64,000 nt of DNA, from assembly GCA_019187185.1 (NCBI GenBank), contig JABAQU010000008.1, forward strand, positions 51,349 to 115,348, read 5' to 3'. This document shows, piece by piece, positions 59,092 to 64,000 of the stretch (position 1 is its first letter; each line of letters starts with the position of its first letter). A program made the translations under genes and the position numbers. The notes below the pieces were generated by a model. That model was not told the origin of the DNA and did not search any database. It saw nothing but the letters and a program-made list of their open reading frames with translations. The stretch comes from Steroidobacteraceae bacterium (GTDB lineage Bacteria > Pseudomonadota > Gammaproteobacteria > Steroidobacterales > Steroidobacteraceae).

Positions 59092-59840
59092 TCGCCTTCC
59101 ACCCATTCGACCTGCGTGTCGAGGCGACCATCGTCATGGAGCGCGAGGACGCGATAGGCCGGAGGCTTTGCATCGATCGCAAACTCGTCGGCGCCGGGGA
59201 GGAACTGCGCGCAGGTCGCGGGGCACGACAGCAGGCGCACACCGCGCCGCTCGCCGTCGTAGAGCTGGTGCACGTGGCCCCAGAGCACCGCGCGCACATT
59301 CGGGTGGTGATCGAGGACCGCGAGGAAATCATCGCGATTGACGAGGCCCACCTGGTCGAGCCAGCGGCTGCCCATGTCGACCGGATGATGATGCAGGCAC
59401 ACGAGGGCCGGTCGGGCGCCCGCCGTGCCGAGTGCGTGGTCGAGCTGCGCGAGTGCCGCGGGCGCGAGTTCGCCGCTCGCTGTCCCGGGCACCGAACTGT
59501 CGAGCATCACGACGCGCCACGCACCGACATCGAAGTGCCCGCCGAGCACGAACGGCGGCCGGGCGAGTGCCGCGCGCATGTCGTCGACGAGATCGTGATT
59601 GCCCGGGATGCAATGCACAGGACGCTCGAGCGTCGCGAACAGCTCGCGGAAGCGGACGTAGCCGCCTGGGTCGTCCTGCACGAGATCGCCGGTGACCAGG
59701 TAGGCGTCGGGCACGGCATGTCGCGCCCGCGCATGAGCGAGTGCGCGCGCCAGCGTCGGCTGCGTCGCAATGCCACGCAGCGTCGCGGCCGGATCGCCGT
59801 ACAGGTGCGGATCGGTGAACTGGATGAGGTGCGCGGTCAC
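59088..59840 (-). CDS. cpdA: 3',5'-cyclic-AMP phosphodiesterase CpdA-like metallophosphoesterase
   Basis: A calcineurin-like phosphoesterase of 250 residues. Metal-binding motifs in order: QFTDPHLYGD (D, H), TGDLVQDD (GD), PGNHDL (GNHD), HHHPVDMGS (H) and GHVHQ (GHxH). The order and length match CpdA. GTG 59840 gives the family N-terminus (VTAHLIQFTDPHL); a TTG 18 bases upstream is also open. Loss of cAMP would modulate Crp-type regulation; no crp is in the window. Confidence 0.92.
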   Translation of the reverse strand: MTAHLIQFTDPHLYGDPAATLRGIATQPTLARALAHARARHAVPDAYLVTGDLVQDDPGGYVRFRELFATLERPVHCIPGNHDLVDDMRAALARPPFVLGGHFDVGAWRVVMLDSSVPGTASGELAPAALAQLDHALGTAGARPALVCLHHHPVDMGSRWLDQVGLVNRDDFLAVLDHHPNVRAVLWGHVHQLYDGERRGVRLLSCPATCAQFLPGADEFAIDAKPPAYRVLALHDDGRLDTQVEWVEGE

Positions 59841-59978
59841 TGCGCGGGATGGTAACAAAGGGGTCCGCGGTGGCAGGTGACGGAGTTCGTGGGGCGTGCG
59901 TCGCCTCGCGGCGACAATGCCGACCGGCGTCGCAGTTTTCCTGCGTACAATCGACCCGCGTCACACAGGGGCTGGCAT

Positions 59979-60644
59979 ATGACCAATGCAACGATCTCGC
60001 TCGGCGCGGAGCTGCAGCGCTACCTCACGGAACACAGCCTGCGCGAGGCGCCGGTGCTCGCGCGGTTGCGGCAGGTCACGGCGGCGCTGCCGCAGGCGAA
60101 CATGCAGATCGCGCCGGAGCAGGGCCAGTTCATGCAATTGCTCGTGCGCCTCATGGGGGCGAAGCGCTGCCTCGAGGTCGGCACCTTCACCGGCTACTCC
60201 GCGCTCGCCGTGGCGCTCGTGCTGCCGGGCGACGGCGAGCTCGTCGCCTGCGACGTGAGCGTCGAGTGGACGACGATCGCGCGGGAATACTGGCGTGAAG
60301 CCGGCGTCGATGCGCGCATCGACCTCAGGCTCGCGCCGGCACTCGCGACGCTCGACGACCTGCTCGCCTCCGGCCGCGGCTCGAGCTTCGATTTCGCGTT
60401 CATCGACGCCGACAAGGGCAACTACGTCGCGTATTACGAGCGCGTGGTCGAGCTGCTGCGCCCGGGCGGACTGGTCGCGATCGACAACGTGCTGTGGCAC
60501 GGCGATGTCGCCGACCCCGCCGTCAACGACAGCGAGACGAACGCCATCCGCGCGCTGAACGATCGCGTGCATCGCGACGAGCGGGTGGACATGTCGCTGG
60601 TGCCGATCGCCGACGGGTTGCTGCTCGCGCGCCGGCGCGGCTGA
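59979..60644 (+). CDS. SAM-dependent O-methyltransferase (CCoAOMT-like)
   Basis: A 221-residue class I methyltransferase of the caffeoyl-CoA/catechol O-methyltransferase group. Motif I is LEVGTFTGYSALAVAL near residue 66 and the metal-binding FIDADKGNY lies near 138. The catalytic Asp/Asn layout of Mg2+-dependent enzymes is kept. A TACAAT -10-like hexamer lies at 59946-59951, about 30 bases before the ATG. Its stop TGA and the convergent CheX stop abut as TGATCA (60642-60647). The substrate is unknown. Confidence 0.9.
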   Translation: MTNATISLGAELQRYLTEHSLREAPVLARLRQVTAALPQANMQIAPEQGQFMQLLVRLMGAKRCLEVGTFTGYSALAVALVLPGDGELVACDVSVEWTTIAREYWREAGVDARIDLRLAPALATLDDLLASGRGSSFDFAFIDADKGNYVAYYERVVELLRPGGLVAIDNVLWHGDVADPAVNDSETNAIRALNDRVHRDERVDMSLVPIADGLLLARRRG

Positions 60645-61094
60645 TCAGTTGAGGCAGACGACCAGGTTGGCGTGATAGGCACGCCAGTCGATCGGCACGA
60701 CGATCGGCCGGGTATCGGGCGAGTAGCCGATCGTCGTCGAGCTGCCCGCCACGACCGACGGCGTCGAGATGATGAAGTTGCGCCCGAAATCCTTGCGCGC
60801 ATTGCCGGACAGCGTGTTCGCGACTTCGCCGACGAGGTCGCGCAGGTTGGCGTCGCTCATGTCGGTTTCCTGCATGCGCATCAGCATCACCGACAGCATG
60901 CCCTTCGGCGCCGTGAAGTACACGACCCCCTTGCGCTTGCCCGAGATGCGGATCATGCCCGTGTAGTCGAACACCTCGGGCGGCTTGCCGAGCGCGAGGT
61001 AGGGCGTGCCGACCACGGCGGCCTGCTGCACGGCGGTGTCGAAGTAGTTGAGGACCGCCGCGACGAAGGTGCCGATTTCGCTTTGCAGTGACAT
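60645..61094 (-). CDS. CheX-like chemotaxis phosphatase domain protein
   Basis: A 149-residue protein of the CheC/CheX family. The helix GEVANTLSGNARKDFG near residues 89-104 carries the ExxN catalytic pair of CheX-type CheY-P phosphatases. The central YTGMIRISGKRKGVVYFTAP is the usual beta sheet. It follows the CheY-like receiver gene by 8 bases and closes a leftward signalling operon. Confidence 0.85.
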   Translation of the reverse strand: MSLQSEIGTFVAAVLNYFDTAVQQAAVVGTPYLALGKPPEVFDYTGMIRISGKRKGVVYFTAPKGMLSVMLMRMQETDMSDANLRDLVGEVANTLSGNARKDFGRNFIISTPSVVAGSSTTIGYSPDTRPIVVPIDWRAYHANLVVCLN

Positions 61095-61102
61095 GAGTGC
61101 GC

Positions 61103-61480
61103 TCAGCCCTCGATCAGCTTCACGAGGGCGTCGTTCAGCTGGCGTTCGGTGAAGGGCTTGCACAGGAAACCGCTGGCGCCCTTCTCGAGCGCCTCGATCG
61201 CCGTCGCCTTGTCGGCGAGCGCCGAGATCACGAGGATGCGGATGTCGGGGTCGCGCCCGACGAGTTGCTCGACGCACTCGATGCCGTCCATCTCCGGCAT
61301 CGTCAGGTCCATCGTCACGAGCGTCGGATGCGAACTCGCGTGCAGCTCGAGGGCCTCGCGGCCGTTGCCGGCGCTGCCGACGATCTCGACATTCGGCAGC
61401 TCCTGCGAGCGCTCGATCTTGCGGCGCATGATGTTCGAATCGTCGACGATCATCAGCCGGTGGGGGCGTGCGGCGTTCAT
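61103..61480 (-). CDS. CheY-like single-domain response regulator
   Basis: A 125-residue receiver domain. Asp12/13 (VDDSN) and the phosphoacceptor in VTMDLTMPEMDG (near residue 57) are present, with the switch residues Ser (VISALADK) and Lys in LCKPF. No output domain. It lies between the CheA-like kinase and the CheX-like phosphatase, which makes it their probable target. Confidence 0.95.
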   Translation of the reverse strand: MNAARPHRLMIVDDSNIMRRKIERSQELPNVEIVGSAGNGREALELHASSHPTLVTMDLTMPEMDGIECVEQLVGRDPDIRILVISALADKATAIEALEKGASGFLCKPFTERQLNDALVKLIEG

Positions 61481-61493
61481 GCGGCCAGTCCCG

Positions 61494-63650
61494 TCACGCC
61501 GCGTGCGTCGCGGTGAGCTTGCCGCCGGGCAGCGGCAGCTTCATCCGGAAGCGCGTGAACTTGCCGTCCGTGGTCGCGATGCCGATCGAGCCGCCGAGGC
61601 TGCGCACCGTCTGGCTGACGGAATCGAGCCCGACGCCGCGACCCGCGTGCTCGGTCACCTGCTCGGCGGTCGAGAAGCCGGGCCGGAAAATCAGTCCATA
61701 GACGGCCGGGCGCTCCATGCGCGCGGCATCGGCCGGCGAAACGAGACCCTTGCGCAGTGCCGTGTCGAGGATGCGCTCGAACGGCAGGCCCTGGCCGTCG
61801 TCCTCGACCGTGAGCACGTAGCCGTCGTTGCCGGTCGCCTCGAAGCTGACGCGCACCTGCGCCGTGTCCGGTTTGCTCGCCGCGAGGCGCGCATCGGGCG
61901 CCTCGATGCCGTGCACGACCGCGTTGCGTGCCATGTGGATCAGGATGTCCTTCGCCGCCCGGCGGTAGGGCGCGGGAATCGCGTCGAGGCCGCGGCACTT
62001 GAGCGTGACGCGCTTCGCCTCGGCCGACGCCGTCTCGCTCACCACCTGTGCCAGCAGCTGCTCGAGCGGCGGCTCGCTGGCCTCGAGCACCTGGTTCGCC
62101 AGCAGCGGCGGCACGACCGACTTCAGCGTGTCGCCCTTCGGTTGCACCTCGGCGAGCCGGTCGGCGAACTGGCCGACGCCGCCGAGGTACGACATGAGTT
62201 CGTCGAGCTTGACGACGATCGGGATGAAGTCGTTGCCGTCGAGCGTCTTGCGCTCGCGCAGCGCAGCGAGGCTTTCCTCGAGCTGGTGCACGCGCGCGGC
62301 GACCGATCCGAGGCCGAGGCCGCCCGCCTCGCCCTTGATCGTGTGCACCTCGCGGAACACGCCGTTCAGCTTCGAGCGCAGTTCGCTCTCCTCGCGGCCG
62401 GGCTGCTTCAGGATCGCGTTGCCCTTGCGCAGTGCCATGTCGGAATCGCGCACGAACGCCTGCAGCTGCGCGCCCGGCACCTGCAGCAGCTGCATCACGA
62501 GATCGAGCTGGGCCAGGTTGTCGGCCTTCGACTGCTCGAGCTCGCGCGCGATCTGCACGCGGTCGGTCACGTCGGTGACGATGCCGAGCAGGTGTTCGCC
62601 CTGGCCGCCGGCGCTCTTGACGCGCTTGAACGCAAACGAGAGATGACGCGACTCGGCGCCGCTGCCGGCGCGACTGAACTGCACTTCGATCTGGCTCAGC
62701 GGATTGACCGTATCGATCAGGTCTTCGTGGACCTTCTCCTTCCAGAGGAGGTTGACGAATTTCATCGCCGTCGCGAGCGTCTTGGCCGGCACGAGCGGAC
62801 GCAGCAGTTCCTCGAACGAACTGCCGTGCACCACTTCGGTGTGCAGGATGCGCGTCAGCGATGCCGAATGCACCGCACCGAGCGCGAGGTTGCGATCGAG
62901 CAGGAAGAGCCCTTCGCGCACGGTACCGAGGATGTCCGCGACCTGTCGTTCGGCGCGCCTGGCATCCGCCGCCGCGCGGCGCGAGCGCAGGGAGAAATAG
63001 AGCATCAGCGCGAGCAGCAGGGCCGCCACCGCAGCCCCGATCACGAGGAACGTGCGCAGACTGCGACCGCGATCGCCGACGGCGTTCTGCAGGCCGGTGG
63101 CGAGGTCCTTCAGCGCGCCGCCGACATCGCGCGTCGCGGCCTCCTGCTGCGCGAGCGCCTCGTCGACGTCGGCCTTGAGCGCGCGCCCGGTCGAATTCAG
63201 GCGCGAGCCGGTGAGCGTGTCCGCATACGGGGTTCCCTTGTGCCGGCCCGTGGCGACGAGCAGCGGCGAGTAGCGCTGCCAGGCCGCATCGAGCGCGCCG
63301 CGTATGCGCTGGATCTCGGCATTGCCGCCGAGACCCGCGGCCTCGAGGTCACGGTCGATGCGCGCGAGCGCCTTGTCGAAGCCGTCGCGTGCCGTCGCGA
63401 TGTCGTCGATCGGCTCGCCGACGAAGGTCCGCGACTCGAGACCGCGCTGCACGAGCGTCAGCTCGGTCGCGAAGTACTGTGGCAGCGACCGCAATTCGGA
63501 CGCGAGCTGCAGCGCGCCCGACGCCGACTGCAGCTGCGCGGCACGCTGGATGCCGAGGGTCAGCAGCAGCGTCAGCACCGCCGCGAACATCGTCGCGACG
63601 AGGATCGGCATTATCTGGGCGAAGTCGATGTCGTAGCGCCTGCGTTTCAT
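61494..63650 (-). CDS. Membrane-bound CheA-like histidine kinase without CheW domain
   Basis: A 718-residue kinase. Two membrane helices (about 14-34 and 200-221) flank a helical periplasmic sensor. A PAS-like region (about 235-370) comes next, then an Hpt domain with phosphorylated His436 in HTIKGEAGG, a dimerisation part, and a CheA-type ATPase (N-box HMARNAVVHGIE 572-583, VEDDGQGLP 615-623, IFRPGFSTAEQV 654-665, GRGVGLDSV). Classical CheA has Hpt at the N-terminus and ends in a CheW domain; here the Hpt is internal and CheW is missing. Its ATG overlaps the TonB-box gene stop by one base. Confidence 0.92.
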   Translation of the reverse strand: MKRRRYDIDFAQIMPILVATMFAAVLTLLLTLGIQRAAQLQSASGALQLASELRSLPQYFATELTLVQRGLESRTFVGEPIDDIATARDGFDKALARIDRDLEAAGLGGNAEIQRIRGALDAAWQRYSPLLVATGRHKGTPYADTLTGSRLNSTGRALKADVDEALAQQEAATRDVGGALKDLATGLQNAVGDRGRSLRTFLVIGAAVAALLLALMLYFSLRSRRAAADARRAERQVADILGTVREGLFLLDRNLALGAVHSASLTRILHTEVVHGSSFEELLRPLVPAKTLATAMKFVNLLWKEKVHEDLIDTVNPLSQIEVQFSRAGSGAESRHLSFAFKRVKSAGGQGEHLLGIVTDVTDRVQIARELEQSKADNLAQLDLVMQLLQVPGAQLQAFVRDSDMALRKGNAILKQPGREESELRSKLNGVFREVHTIKGEAGGLGLGSVAARVHQLEESLAALRERKTLDGNDFIPIVVKLDELMSYLGGVGQFADRLAEVQPKGDTLKSVVPPLLANQVLEASEPPLEQLLAQVVSETASAEAKRVTLKCRGLDAIPAPYRRAAKDILIHMARNAVVHGIEAPDARLAASKPDTAQVRVSFEATGNDGYVLTVEDDGQGLPFERILDTALRKGLVSPADAARMERPAVYGLIFRPGFSTAEQVTEHAGRGVGLDSVSQTVRSLGGSIGIATTDGKFTRFRMKLPLPGGKLTATHAA

Positions 63651-64000
63651 CAGCGCTCTCCGAGCTTGAATGCGAGGCGCACCGACGTGCGCGGCAGTCG
63701 TGCGGCATCCTCCGCACTGACCGGTTCGAAGCGCCAGGTGCGCACCGCCGCGAGCGACGCGTCGTCGAACACGCCGGGCGGCGACGAGTCCGTCACGCGC
63801 AGATCGCGCGTGTGGCCGTCGGCCGTGAGCGCGAACTCGACGATCGCGTAGCCCTCGACGCCCTTGCGCTCGGCTTCGGCCGGGTAGACCGGTGCCGTGC
63901 GGCGCTTCGCCTTCGGCATGCGCGGCGGTGGCGCCGCCGCGACGGCGGGCGCGGTCGCGCGCTCGGCGCGCTCGCGCGCCGCGTCGGCACGCTGCTGCTC
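63650..64000 (-). CDS. TonB C-terminal domain protein (N-terminus cut by window edge)
   Basis: The last 116 codons of a gene that enters from the right edge. They hold the TonB C-terminal fold (PVYPAEAERKGVEGYAIVEF, then a SLAAVRTWRFEP strand-helix). The visible N-terminal part is an Ala/Arg-rich linker (RADAARERAERATAP). It is the first gene seen of the operon with the CheA-like kinase, CheY and CheX. Energy transduction, or a structural envelope contact, is possible; the missing N-terminus prevents a choice. Confidence 0.85.
   Translation of the reverse strand, partial: EQQRADAARERAERATAPAVAAAPPPRMPKAKRRTAPVYPAEAERKGVEGYAIVEFALTADGHTRDLRVTDSSPPGVFDDASLAAVRTWRFEPVSAEDAARLPRTSVRLAFKLGER

Overview
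The window is a high-GC stretch of a gammaproteobacterial chromosome. Evidence for this is the dusB-fis pair next to purH-purD, the rhlB/trxA/rho neighbourhood, accB-accC-prmA, and lipopolysaccharide genes (Kdo transferase, Kdo kinase, heptosyltransferase-like). The exact genus cannot be read from the sequence. Genes are tightly packed with many ATGA/GTGA overlaps. No gap longer than about 210 bases lacks a gene, and I saw no tRNA, rRNA, CRISPR array, insertion sequence or prophage.

Layout. 1-4.5 kb: an MscS channel (cut by the left edge), a YdcH-like protein, a PHP phosphatase, a HAD nucleotidase and the RNA helicase RhlB. 4.7-9 kb: trxA, rho, a Sel1/TonB-box secreted protein and an outer-membrane barrel. 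8.9-19.3 kb: a long leftward series of housekeeping genes (two hotdog thioesterases, purD, purH, fis, dusB, a DUF3426 protein, prmA, accC, accB, aroQ, a TlpA-like thioredoxin). 19.4-26.9 kb: a lipoprotein, dsbD with a duplicated N-terminal domain, groES-groEL behind a heat-shock promoter and a degenerate CIRCE operator, a VOC protein and an M20 peptidase. 26.9-37.4 kb: a lipoprotein, glnE, a CHCC zinc finger, a heptad-repeat coiled coil, then envelope genes (DUF6165, glycosyltransferase 9, kdkA, waaA, tolC) and pcm. 37.6-40 kb: a GGDEF/EAL protein.

40-45.8 kb is the most interesting region: a compact island for bufferins, copper-binding peptides whose cysteines are modified by DUF692/MNIO enzymes. 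It holds three precursor genes (one BufA2 type, two BufA1 type), two MNIO maturases (BufB), two BufC partners, a DoxX protein and an ECF sigma/anti-sigma pair. The two complete bufABC operons face each other and their stop codons interleave in a single CTAG. The third precursor is paired only with doxX, so it would need a maturase from one of the other operons.

45.8-64 kb: an S9 peptidase, a proton-pumping pyrophosphatase and a PPi-dependent phosphofructokinase (linked PPi metabolism), adk, rnd, mpl, ubiX, a Lon-N-like protein, a CPBP protease, a TraB/GumN protein, cpdA, an O-methyltransferase, and a leftward chemotaxis-like module (TonB-box protein, membrane-bound CheA-like kinase, CheY-like receiver, CheX-like protein) that runs off the right edge.

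Non-coding structure: three copies of a ~72-bp almost perfect palindrome sit in intergenic spaces after rho, after the 19.4-kb lipoprotein gene and after groEL. A separate two-hairpin element ending in a terminator is duplicated on both sides of the VOC gene.
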